From positions 62,001 to 126,000 of the forward strand of contig NZ_CAKKNA010000007.1 in the NCBI RefSeq assembly GCF_918741275.1: 64,000 bases of DNA. The letters are read 5' to 3'. Made by a program: the position numbers and the translations under genes. The notes beneath the pieces were generated by a model, which did no database searches, was not told where the DNA came from, and saw only the letters and a program-made list of their open reading frames with translations. This DNA comes from Bacillus sp. CECT 9360. GTDB taxonomy: Bacteria; Bacillota; Bacilli; Bacillales; DSM-1321. Of the stretch, positions 52,212 through 59,864 are shown piece by piece (position 1 is the stretch's first letter; the number at the start of each line of letters is the position of its first letter).

Positions 52212-52778
52212 GTGAAAGAGAAAATTACGGAGCATAGCATTCGGCTATTTGAAAAAAAGGGATTTAGCGAGACATCGATTCAGGATATAGTGGATTCCAT
52301 CGGCGTAACAAAAGGAACCTTTTATTATTATTTTTCCAGCAAGGAAGAATTGCTGTTGGATATCCATCTTCGTTATATTGATGAGCTGCTCAGCCATCAG
52401 GAGGGAATTCTGCGGGATGAAACAAAAAGCAGTAAGGAAAAGGTATATGATCTTGTTTATATGCTAATTAACAGCATCAAGAGCCAGGGTTCAAGTGCCA
52501 AAGTGTTCTTTCGTGAAATGCAAAATCTGAGCGAGGAAAGATTGTCTCAAATTATCCCTAAGCGTGACCAATTCCGTTTTAATATCGAGGCGGTTCTGGA
52601 TGAAGGCATCAAAAAAGGGGAATTCCGGGCTGGACTGAATGCCCGAATTGTAACCTTTGGCATTCTTGGTGCGGCAAACTGGAGCTACCAGTGGTTTAAT
52701 CCGGCTGGCAGCATGTCTGAAAAAGAAGTGACAGACATTTTTGTGGAAATGATTTTAAAGGGAATCGAAACAGATTGA
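52212..52778 (+). CDS. TetR/AcrR-family regulator of the acyl-CoA cluster
   Basis: A 188-residue repressor. The N-terminal HTH (SIRLFEKKGFSETSIQDI, GVTKGTFYYYFSSKEELL) and an all-helical ligand domain, ending in a FadR-like C-terminus, are clear. The GTG start follows GTGAGG. A TATAAT hexamer lies about 50 nt upstream. It probably binds the AACCGGTTA operators at 48364 and 52872 and is released by an acyl-CoA. Confidence 0.9.
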   Translation: MKEKITEHSIRLFEKKGFSETSIQDIVDSIGVTKGTFYYYFSSKEELLLDIHLRYIDELLSHQEGILRDETKSSKEKVYDLVYMLINSIKSQGSSAKVFFREMQNLSEERLSQIIPKRDQFRFNIEAVLDEGIKKGEFRAGLNARIVTFGILGAANWSYQWFNPAGSMSEKEVTDIFVEMILKGIETD

Positions 52779-52828
52779 TAAATTTTAGCAAGACTTTAGG
52801 CGGAGAGTATGCGTAGTGCCACTTGTGC

Positions 52829-52862
52829 AGGCAGGAGAATTTTAAGCTTTCCTGCCTCATTG
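52829..52862 (+). terminator. Terminator after the TetR gene
   Basis: AGGCAGGA and TCCTGCCT pair around GAATTTTAAGCTT, followed by a short T-rich stretch. It divides the cluster into two transcription units, matching the second operator just beyond. Confidence 0.65.
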
Positions 52863-52871
52863 TTACATACC

Positions 52872-52895
52872 ACATACTAACCGGTTAGTTTATGT
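52872..52895 (+). promoter_or_regulatory. TetR-type operator, copy 2
   Basis: ACATACTAACCGGTTAGTTTATGT, a better palindrome than copy 1, stands right after the terminator and 20 nt before the start of the hydroxyacyl-CoA dehydrogenase gene. Confidence 0.72.
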
Positions 52896-52915
52896 AGAAA
52901 AAAGGAGGAATAGCT

Positions 52916-53800
52916 TTGACCAACGAAAAAATCCAATCTATTTCTGTGATCGGGGCAGGGCAAATGGGACATCAGATTGCCATGCTTTCCGCACTGGGCG
53001 GATATGAAACGATTCTCCAGGATGTACAGGAGAGCGCATTGAAAAAGGCGGAGGAAAAACTCCATGAGATATTGGATAAGTGGGTGCTGAAAGGGAAGCT
53101 GACGGAAGATGATAAGCTTGCTTCATTCGGGCGTTTACGATTTTCGACTAACCTGGAAGAGGCAGCCTCCAAAGCCGATTTGATTATCGAAGCAGTCGTT
53201 GAGAAGCTCGAAGTAAAGAGAGAAGTATTTTCGCAGCTCGAAAAATTCGCTCCTGCCCATGCTATTTTTGCGACCAATAGCTCGACGATCGTTAGCAGTC
53301 TGCTTTCTGATGTCACCAACCGCCCTGATAAGATGCTGAACATGCACTTTTTCTTTCCGCCGCTCGTCATGGACTGTGTGGAGGTTGTCAAGAGTGAGGC
53401 AACCTCTGAGGATACAGCCAGGACTGCGATGGAAGTTTGCGAGAGAATGAACAGGACGGCTGTGTTATTGAGAAAAGAAATTTCAGGCTTTATCGCAAAC
53501 CGTATCTTGGGAGCGCTTCAAAAGGAGGCGGTTTATTTATTTGAAAACGGTTATGCCGATTTTAAAGAAATTGACATAATCTGCCGCAAGGCCTTGAGCC
53601 ATCCGATCGGCCCGTTTGAAATCATGGACCTTTCGGGAATTGACGTTGGTTATTTCGTCATGCAGCAGCGCTTCAAGGAAACGGGCAATCCGGAAGACAA
53701 GCCGGCTGCTTGCATTGAAGAAAAAGTAAAACAGGGCCATCTGGGCAGAAAAACCGGGGAAGGCTGGTACGAATATCAAAAAGAAGGGGTAAAGAATTAA
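52916..53800 (+). CDS. 3-hydroxyacyl-CoA dehydrogenase
   Basis: A 294-residue HBD-type enzyme oxidising 3-hydroxyacyl-CoA to 3-oxoacyl-CoA with NAD. The Rossmann motif VIGAGQMGHQIA, NSSTIVSSLLSD and MHFFFPPLVMD are visible; ISGFIANRILGAL and HPIGPFEIMDLSG mark the C-terminal domain. The usual MHFFNP is MHFFFP. TTG start with AAAGGAGG. First gene of the second transcription unit. Confidence 0.92.
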   Translation: MTNEKIQSISVIGAGQMGHQIAMLSALGGYETILQDVQESALKKAEEKLHEILDKWVLKGKLTEDDKLASFGRLRFSTNLEEAASKADLIIEAVVEKLEVKREVFSQLEKFAPAHAIFATNSSTIVSSLLSDVTNRPDKMLNMHFFFPPLVMDCVEVVKSEATSEDTARTAMEVCERMNRTAVLLRKEISGFIANRILGALQKEAVYLFENGYADFKEIDIICRKALSHPIGPFEIMDLSGIDVGYFVMQQRFKETGNPEDKPAACIEEKVKQGHLGRKTGEGWYEYQKEGVKN

Positions 53801-53835
53801 TTCCTGCTTCACCATCGCAAAAGGGAGAGGAAAAG

Positions 53836-54240
53836 ATGATACAGGAGATAGAAGTAACCGTTCGTTTCTGTGAAACAGACGCATTGGGGCATATCAATAA
53901 TACGAGTTATTTTATCTACCTTGAGGAAGCGCGTATCAAATTTTTTGAATCGCTCGGATACAGCATGGATAAGAACGAATGGAATTTCATCATGGCTTCC
54001 ACAAAATGTGACTTTGTCAATCAGGGATATTTTAACCAAATTCTTACTGTTTCGACGTATGTCACGAAAATTGGTACAAAAAGCTTTGAAATATATCACG
54101 AAATTATTTGTTCCCAAACCGGCCAGCTAATCGCAAAGGGAAATGCAATCATTGTCTTCTTTGATTTTAAGGATCAAAGGAGCAAGCCGATTCCAGATCT
54201 TTTGCGGGAAGGGCTTAAGAGTTATCTCATGGACAGTTAG
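53836..54240 (+). CDS. 4HBT-type acyl-CoA thioesterase
   Basis: A 134-residue hotdog-fold thioesterase. VRFCETDALGHINNTSYFIYLEEAR carries the family's active-site aspartate (here as VRFCETDALGHINN). It hydrolyses acyl-CoA or hydroxyacyl-CoA, perhaps to relieve CoA trapping. AGGGAGAGGA precedes the ATG. Confidence 0.88.
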   Translation: MIQEIEVTVRFCETDALGHINNTSYFIYLEEARIKFFESLGYSMDKNEWNFIMASTKCDFVNQGYFNQILTVSTYVTKIGTKSFEIYHEIICSQTGQLIAKGNAIIVFFDFKDQRSKPIPDLLREGLKSYLMDS

Positions 54241-54278
54241 GTGTCTGAATATTGGAACTTCAAGGAGGAAGTGGAGAT

Positions 54279-55346
54279 ATGTCTTATAAAATCGGTGAAG
54301 ATACGATTCCTGTCAGAAAGGGCGAAGAACTGGACCATGTTTTGTTAGAGAAGTATTTACGCGCAAAGATTGATGAACTTCCTGAGGCCCCGCTTGAAAT
54401 GCTGCAATTCCCCGCTGGCCATTCCAATTTGACCTATCAATTAAAAATCGGCGAGTGGGAAGCCGTTCTGAGAAGGCCGCCGCTCGGCCCTGTCGCCCCA
54501 AAAGCCCATGATATGAAAAGGGAGCATTTCATCATTTCCGAGCTTCATCCCCACTTTCAGCCTGCACCGAAGCCGATCTTATTTTCGGATGACGAGACAA
54601 TTGTTGGAAGTCCATTTTTCATTATGGAAAGAAAACAAGGCCTTGTCTTTGACACATCTTTCCCGGAAGGTTTTGAAGCCTCGGAAGAAAATTGCCGAAA
54701 CCTATCGGAAATAATGGTCGACAAGCTTGTCGAGTTGCACTCGATCCCTTATCAGGATACAGGGCTTGCTTCGATCAGCAAACCGGCAGGATTTATGGAG
54801 AGGCAGGTCCAAGGGTGGATTTCTCGATATCTCCGGGCAAAAACAGATGAAATCCCTGAAGTGGAGCCGCTGCTTAAATGGCTGACCGGGCATATTCCAT
54901 CTGATGGCGAAGCAACGATTATCCATTATGATTATAAGTTAAATAACGCCATGTTTAATGAAGGTGTAACCGAGATGGTTGGCCTGTTTGACTGGGAGAT
55001 GACGACAGTAGGAGACCCGTTGGCCGACTTAGGTGTGGCCATGGGCTATTGGACAGAAAAAAACGATCCGGCCATGCTAAAGTCTGGACTAGGCAAGCCT
55101 TCTGTCACTGTCCATGAGGGCTTTTTGACAAGAAAGCAATTTATTGAAGCGTATGCGAAAAAAAGCGGCAGGGATGTATCGAATATCGGATTTTATCTAA
55201 CCTTTGCCTACTTTAAGCTAGCTGTCATCTGTCAGCAAATCTATTACCGCTATCAAAAAGGGCAGACAAACGATCCGCGTTTTTCTCATTTCAATTCATT
55301 CGTAAGAAGTTTGGTCATTCATAGCGCGAGCATTGCGAAAAGGTAA
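54279..55346 (+). CDS. APH-family phosphotransferase, ACAD10/11-kinase/LvaA-like
   Basis: A 355-residue protein-kinase-like (aminoglycoside phosphotransferase) fold. FPAGHSNLTYQLKIGE is the nucleotide loop, RRPPLGPVAPKAHDMKREH the lysine region, and IIHYDYKLNNAMFN the catalytic loop, in which the usual HGD is HYD. FDWEMTTVGDPLADLG binds metal. This last pattern is that of the kinase half of mammalian ACAD10/11 and of LvaA, which phosphorylate 4-hydroxyacyl-CoA. The ATG at 54279 has GGAGG upstream. Confidence 0.87.
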   Translation: MSYKIGEDTIPVRKGEELDHVLLEKYLRAKIDELPEAPLEMLQFPAGHSNLTYQLKIGEWEAVLRRPPLGPVAPKAHDMKREHFIISELHPHFQPAPKPILFSDDETIVGSPFFIMERKQGLVFDTSFPEGFEASEENCRNLSEIMVDKLVELHSIPYQDTGLASISKPAGFMERQVQGWISRYLRAKTDEIPEVEPLLKWLTGHIPSDGEATIIHYDYKLNNAMFNEGVTEMVGLFDWEMTTVGDPLADLGVAMGYWTEKNDPAMLKSGLGKPSVTVHEGFLTRKQFIEAYAKKSGRDVSNIGFYLTFAYFKLAVICQQIYYRYQKGQTNDPRFSHFNSFVRSLVIHSASIAKR

Positions 55347-55353
55347 GCATAAT

Positions 55354-56100
55354 ATGAAAAAAATTCACTTGCTTGTAAAGAAAGAAGAAATTAATGAAAA
55401 AAAAATGGCCGATGGAGAGAAAATCGCCGTTGTTCTTGATGTCCTACTTGCGACAACGACGATCGTATCCGCTCTTAAAGATGGTGCCTCTGAAGTCATA
55501 CCGGTGCTGAATCTACAGGAAGCCTTAGGTTACCAAAAGCAGAACGGTTCTGACTCATTCCTCTTAGCGGGAGAACTCCAGGCGAAGCCGGTAGACGGCT
55601 TTATTTATCCGAGTCCCGCTATTATCCGTAAGGAAGTCAATGGCAAGATCCTGGTTCTTTCTACGACAAACGGTACGGTTGCGTTAAGAAAATCAGCAGG
55701 AGCAAGCGCTGTTTATATTGCTTCGCTGTTGAACAATCCGTTTGTTGTCGGGGAGATCGCAAAAACCTGGCAGCAAGGGACAGTCATTGTCGTATGCTCC
55801 GGCAATTCAGGAGAAGTGAGCTTAGAAGATTTGTATGGCGCGGGCCATTTTATCGATTGCCTTTTAAAAGAACAGGATGAAGAAATGGAAATAACGGATG
55901 CAGCTCTTGCGGCTCTTTCCTTATACAGAGGAAACAGAGAGGATGCTTATGAAGTTCTGAAATCCTCATACGTAGGAAGGATGTTTGACAAATACCAGTT
56001 TGAATCGGAATTAAAATTTGCCTCTCAAAAAGGCGTCGTCAATTTGGCGCCAAAATTAGAAAACGGAAAAATTGTCATAGTTGCTCCTGTTCAACAATAA
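55354..56100 (+). CDS. 2-phosphosulfolactate phosphatase-like (ComB family)
   Basis: A 248-residue ComB-fold protein. VVLDVLLATTTIVSAL, LLAGELQAKPVDGFIYP, STTNGTVAL and VVCSGNSGEVSLEDLYGAG are conserved family blocks. ComB hydrolyses 2-phosphosulfolactate in coenzyme M/sulfolactate synthesis. The usual DVLRA(S/T)T is DVLLATT here, losing an arginine, and no ComA partner is nearby. Embedded in an acyl-CoA operon, it may act on another phosphorylated hydroxy acid. The ATG at 55354 lies 7 nt after the kinase stop. Confidence 0.83.
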   Translation: MKKIHLLVKKEEINEKKMADGEKIAVVLDVLLATTTIVSALKDGASEVIPVLNLQEALGYQKQNGSDSFLLAGELQAKPVDGFIYPSPAIIRKEVNGKILVLSTTNGTVALRKSAGASAVYIASLLNNPFVVGEIAKTWQQGTVIVVCSGNSGEVSLEDLYGAGHFIDCLLKEQDEEMEITDAALAALSLYRGNREDAYEVLKSSYVGRMFDKYQFESELKFASQKGVVNLAPKLENGKIVIVAPVQQ

Positions 56101-56129
56101 ATAAAACCGAAAAGCTTAGGGGGAAGAAT

Positions 56130-56909
56130 ATGAGATTTTCTCAGTCTGTAGCACTTATTACGGGTGCGGGCACGGGAATCGGCAAGGCTACAGCCCTTAG
56201 ATTGGCCAATGAAGGAGCCAGGGTAATCTTGGTGGGCAGAACCAGATCGAAGCTTGAGGCTGTGGCTCACCAGATTAATTCCGCGAAAAGAATCCCTGTG
56301 GCGGAAATCTTTCCGGCTGATGTAACCGTTGATGAAGATGTGAAAGAATTGGCGGAATATGTGGATCAGCAATTCGGTGATTTGCACATTTTAATCAACA
56401 ATGCGGGCGGTTCAAAACACTCCAGGGTCCTCGAGACGTCTGAACAGGATTGGGATGACGTTCAAAGCGTCAACTTGAAAAGCGTGTTCTTGGTTTCAAA
56501 GCATCTTGGCAAAGTAATGGCGGATGCCGCTTCCAAGGAAGACAACGATCCTGTTAACCGGGCGATCGTAAATGTGGCTTCGCTTTCAGGTCACCAGGCA
56601 GGAGCCCATATTCCACACTATAGTTCTGCGAAAGCAGGGGTGATCAACTTGACTAAATCGTTAGCTCTAGAGCTGGGACCTTACCATATCCGTGTAAACT
56701 CGGTTTCGCCAGGGTTTGTCGAAACTCCCTTGACGGAAGAAGGATTGCAAAATGAAAAATTCCTAAAAGCCATCCAGCGCAATACAGTATTAAGAAGAGT
56801 GGCCCGAGCAGATGAGATTGCCAATGTGATCGCGTTCGCCGCATCGCCGGAAGCTTCCTATATGACCGGGAGCGACCTGCTTGTCGATGGCGGCTGGCTG
56901 ATCATGTAA
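56130..56909 (+). CDS. SDR dehydrogenase/reductase
   Basis: A 259-residue short-chain dehydrogenase with TGAGTGIGKATALRL, NNAGGSKHS, YSSAKAG and the C-terminal MTGSDLLVDGGW. It is distinct from the SDR at 49644. Substrate is likely an oxo- or hydroxyacyl-CoA. AGGGGGGAAG precedes the ATG. Confidence 0.88.
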   Translation: MRFSQSVALITGAGTGIGKATALRLANEGARVILVGRTRSKLEAVAHQINSAKRIPVAEIFPADVTVDEDVKELAEYVDQQFGDLHILINNAGGSKHSRVLETSEQDWDDVQSVNLKSVFLVSKHLGKVMADAASKEDNDPVNRAIVNVASLSGHQAGAHIPHYSSAKAGVINLTKSLALELGPYHIRVNSVSPGFVETPLTEEGLQNEKFLKAIQRNTVLRRVARADEIANVIAFAASPEASYMTGSDLLVDGGWLIM

Positions 56910-56927
56910 TATGAAGGAGGAGAAATA

Positions 56928-57707
56928 ATGGGAAAAGAAGATTTATTGGTTACGATTGAAGGTACAATCATGAGGGTCACGTTAAATCGACCGGATAGCT
57001 TAAATGCATTTAGCCCCGACATGATAATCGGCCTTCAGGGAGCTATCAAGGAAGCTGAAATAAATCCTGAAGTAAGGGTGATTGTCTTATCGGGTGCGGG
57101 AAGATCGTTTACGGCCGGGGGCGATGTTAAAACGATGGGGCAATCATCTGCCACGGAGGTTTACGATCACATCGGGCGGTTAAACCAGCTTATCCTGGCG
57201 ATGAAGGAAACAGAAGTCCCGATCATCGCAGCGGTTCATGGCTTCGCGGCCGGGGCAGGCTTTAATCTGGCGCTTGCCTGTGATTTGATCATCGCGGCGG
57301 ATGACAGTAAATTTGCCTTGAGCTTTTCAAAGGTAGGTCTAATTTCAGATGGCGGTGGATCATACTTTGTCCCGAGGCTGATTGGCCCTCACCTGGCCAA
57401 ACAACTTTTTTTCAGTGGAGAAGCGGTTTCCGCCGAAAGGCTTTATCAGCTGGGAGTCATCAATCAACTGGTGCCGTCGGAAATATTGCAGGAAGAAACG
57501 ATTAAATACGCGACAACCCTTGCTGAGGGACCAACTAGGTCATATGGAATGATCAAGAAACTAATCAATCATTCCTTTACGTCAAGCCTGGAGGAAATCC
57601 TAGAACAAGAACGAATCACGCAAACGATGATGGTCACAACCGAGGATCATCAGGAAGGGATTGCGGCATTCAGTGAGAAACGAAAAGCGGTTTTTAAAGG
57701 AAAGTGA
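56928..57707 (+). CDS. Enoyl-CoA hydratase/isomerase
   Basis: A 259-residue crotonase-fold enzyme. RVTLNRPDSLNAFSPDM, the first oxyanion loop SGAGRSFTAGGDVK and the second AAVHGFAAGAGFNLALACD are present. SKVGLISDGGGSYFVPRLIG lacks one of the two hydratase glutamates (D/G in its place), as in isomerase-like members. AGGAGGAG precedes the ATG. Confidence 0.9.
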   Translation: MGKEDLLVTIEGTIMRVTLNRPDSLNAFSPDMIIGLQGAIKEAEINPEVRVIVLSGAGRSFTAGGDVKTMGQSSATEVYDHIGRLNQLILAMKETEVPIIAAVHGFAAGAGFNLALACDLIIAADDSKFALSFSKVGLISDGGGSYFVPRLIGPHLAKQLFFSGEAVSAERLYQLGVINQLVPSEILQEETIKYATTLAEGPTRSYGMIKKLINHSFTSSLEEILEQERITQTMMVTTEDHQEGIAAFSEKRKAVFKGK

Positions 57708-57716
57708 GGAGAAGGA

Positions 57717-58697
57717 ATGAAAGCGATCCAGTTAAAAGAATACGGCGGCCCCGAAGTATTAAATAAAATCGAAGTCGATAAACCCGTCCCGAAAGGACAT
57801 GAAGTGCTGGTTGAGGTGCATGCGGTCGGCGTCAATTATGCGGACACCGCCCGTCGGGAAGGCCAATACGTAGTCCCGACGCCGCTTCCTTTTATCCCGG
57901 GTGCGGAAATTGCCGGTGTAGTGAAAGAGGTGGGCGAAAAGGTAACTAAAATACAGCCGGGTACCAGGATAGTCAGTCTGATAGAATCCGGCGGATATTC
58001 TGAGTTCGCCTTATCAGATGAATTTTCCGTCATTCCCCTTCCGAATAATGTGGATTTTCATCAAGCCGTAGCACTCCCGCTTCAGGGACTGAGTGCCTAT
58101 CATGTACTGAAGACGATGGGCAGGCTTGAGCCGGGCGAAACGGTCCTTGTCCATGCCGCGGCCGGTGGAGTCGGCACGATAGCTGTTCAGCTTGCCAAGC
58201 TTTTTGGTGCTGGCAAGGTAATCGCGACAGCCAGTTCAGCGGAAAAGCTTGATTTGGCAAAAAGCATGGGAGCCGACGTTTTGATTGACTATACGAAGGA
58301 AGGTTGGGAAAAGGGTGTACTGGAAGCAACAGAAGGCAAGGGCGTCGACATTGCTCTGGAAATGGCCGGAGGAGATGTGTTCAACAAAACGCTCAAATGC
58401 CTCGCTACATTTGGCCGGATCGTCGTGTTCGGCAATGCCAGCGGCGAGCAGGTGGAATTTAATCCAGCTCTGCTTATGCGGAGGAACCAGTCCGTTATTG
58501 GCTTTTTTCTGCCCCAAATCATGAGAAAGCCCGACCTGCTGCTTCCGAGTATCCAGGAATTGTTTACCTATGTAGCAGAAGGGAAGCTAAAACTGATCAT
58601 TGGCGGTGTCTATCCTCTTGAAGAAGCCGCGAATGTGCATACCATATTGCAATCGCGCCAAACGAAGGGCAAATTGATTTTAGAAGTGAAAAAATAA
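57717..58697 (+). CDS. Zinc-free MDR oxidoreductase (quinone/enoyl reductase-like)
   Basis: A 326-residue medium-chain dehydrogenase of the QOR branch. IEVDKPVPKGHEVLVEV, VGVNYADTARREG, PGAEIAGVV and the NADPH motif AAAGGVGTIAVQLAK are seen; no zinc ligands. It may reduce a quinone or an enoyl-CoA. It is the last gene of the cluster, 9 nt after the hydratase, and is followed by a terminator. Confidence 0.9.
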   Translation: MKAIQLKEYGGPEVLNKIEVDKPVPKGHEVLVEVHAVGVNYADTARREGQYVVPTPLPFIPGAEIAGVVKEVGEKVTKIQPGTRIVSLIESGGYSEFALSDEFSVIPLPNNVDFHQAVALPLQGLSAYHVLKTMGRLEPGETVLVHAAAGGVGTIAVQLAKLFGAGKVIATASSAEKLDLAKSMGADVLIDYTKEGWEKGVLEATEGKGVDIALEMAGGDVFNKTLKCLATFGRIVVFGNASGEQVEFNPALLMRRNQSVIGFFLPQIMRKPDLLLPSIQELFTYVAEGKLKLIIGGVYPLEEAANVHTILQSRQTKGKLILEVKK

Positions 58698-58709
58698 CCT
58701 AAGATAAGC

Positions 58710-58740
58710 GAGCTGGGCCCCCCTGTCCAGCTCTTTCTTT
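58710..58740 (+). terminator. Terminator of the acyl-CoA cluster
   Basis: GAGCTGG and CCAGCTC pair around GCCCCCCTGT, followed by TTTCTTT. Confidence 0.85.
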
Positions 58741-58770
58741 GTGATAGAAGGATGTCGCAAATACATTTAC

Positions 58771-58968
58771 CGAGCACAAATTCGATGATCGAGCAGAAAT
58801 TCGAATGATCGAGCAGAAATTCAGATAATCGAGCAGAAATTCGGATGAACGAGCACAAATTCAGATAATCGAGCAGAAATTCGAATGAACGAGCACAAAT
58901 CTAAATAATCGAGCAGAATCCGGATCATCGAGCACAAATTAAAATAATCGAGTAGAGATTTTAATTAA
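58771..58968. repeat. Tandem array of 10 units, 20-bp period
   Basis: Ten units such as CGAGCAGAAATTCGAATGAT and CGAGCACAAATTCAGATAAT, eight of them exactly 20 bp and two 19 bp. CGAGCA(G/C)AAATT is the constant anchor and the last eight bases vary. It lies between the cluster terminator and the convergent DUF3905 gene. The anchor is identical to the first units of the large array at 19758. Confidence 0.93.
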
Positions 58969-59015
58969 AGCTCATAAATGTCCAGATAAGTATCAAAAAT
59001 CCAGTCCAAATCTTA

Positions 59016-59366
59016 TTAATCCGTCCCCCTGCTCACATCCTGCATCGGATGCATGAACGGATAGTCTTGTGGAGTGCTTTTTTTCTCGAGAAGCTCACGA
59101 TTTTCTGTGGTATTCCAGCCGATATCATTTGTCGGATGAACCCATTCATCACCTGCCATGATTTCCGGGTCGGTTTTTTCGCTCCAATTCTCAAGCGGTG
59201 AATTCTTAGAGGCGTATTTACTGTCGCCAATCACCACTCCATAAGAGTTTACAAACGGGGCATTCTTCTTGATTCCCGTTCCTTTAAAGCTCGGCGCGTT
59301 GATCTGATGCGGCTGGGTCTCGTCCAAAACAGGCGATGAAAGTCCGTTCCCTTTTTTGTTTTTCAT
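59016..59366 (-). CDS. DUF3905-like protein
   Basis: A 116-residue hydrophilic protein. INAPSFKGTGIKKNAPFVNSYGVVIGDSKYASKNSPLENWSEKTDPEIMAGDEWVHPTNDIGWNT has the motif-rich, repeat-free style I associate with DUF3905, found in spore-formers. No enzyme motif. The ATG at 59366 follows GGAGG. Assignment is from memory of the pattern. Confidence 0.65.
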   Translation of the reverse strand: MKNKKGNGLSSPVLDETQPHQINAPSFKGTGIKKNAPFVNSYGVVIGDSKYASKNSPLENWSEKTDPEIMAGDEWVHPTNDIGWNTTENRELLEKKSTPQDYPFMHPMQDVSRGTD

Positions 59367-59512
59367 ACATTCCTCCATTGTTTTTAAAAAGTATTTTTCC
59401 CCGGTGATATAGAAATATGAATAAACCGGTTGCTTTTAACCCCATTCTAAAAGGAGGCTTCTGTAATCTGAGGTCTTTTCTATCTTCTAGAAAAAAGAGG
59501 AGGATGAATATT

Positions 59513-59671
59513 ATGAAAAGAAAAGCTAATTTTGATGGTGCGGTTAAAACCAGTAAAACACCTTACCGGAATCAGTCGGAACAGGAATTTTCCAATGAAT
59601 TTGCGGCCGGCGAAGAGGCAATGAAGGGTGCCAACCGAAACTCGAAGCAGGGGAGAAAAGGTAGAGGATGA
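59513..59671 (+). CDS. Small basic protein, SspO-like
   Basis: A 52-residue protein beginning MKRKANFDGAV and ending NRNSKQGRKGRG, with SEQEFSNEFAAGEEA in the middle. The KRKAN start, the central NEFA block and the basic tail recall the minor spore protein SspO/CotK, but the match is loose. GAGGAGG stands 9 nt before the ATG. The next ORF starts on its stop codon (TGATG overlap). Confidence 0.55.
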   Translation: MKRKANFDGAVKTSKTPYRNQSEQEFSNEFAAGEEAMKGANRNSKQGRKGRG

Positions 59672-59817
59672 TGAAAAACGGAAAGAAAAAAGAGACGGAA
59701 AAACACACCGCATCCAATGTCCGGGAAGAATTTGGTATTGAATTTACTGGGGATATGAACGCTGACAAAATATATGATATTCTTCTTTCCGGAAAGAAAG
59801 ATAAAGGTCGTAAATAA
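59671..59817 (+). CDS. 48-residue small protein coupled to the upstream gene
   Basis: The ATG shares its A with the stop of the previous ORF. The product MKNGKKKETEKH... ending GKKDKGRK contains NVREEFGIEFTGDMNADKIYDILL, a probable helical core between two lysine-rich ends. Not recognised. A terminator follows 5 nt after the stop, supporting a two-gene operon, probably spore-related by its neighbour. Confidence 0.55.
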   Translation: MKNGKKKETEKHTASNVREEFGIEFTGDMNADKIYDILLSGKKDKGRK

Positions 59818-59820
59818 GTA

Positions 59821-59856
59821 AAAGATGGCCGTGTGCAAAGCTCACGGCCATCTTTC
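59821..59856. terminator. Bidirectional terminator
   Basis: AAAGATGGCCGTG and CACGGCCATCTTT form a 13-bp stem between the small-protein pair and the convergent radical SAM gene. Confidence 0.88.
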
Positions 59857-59864
59857 AAAATAAG

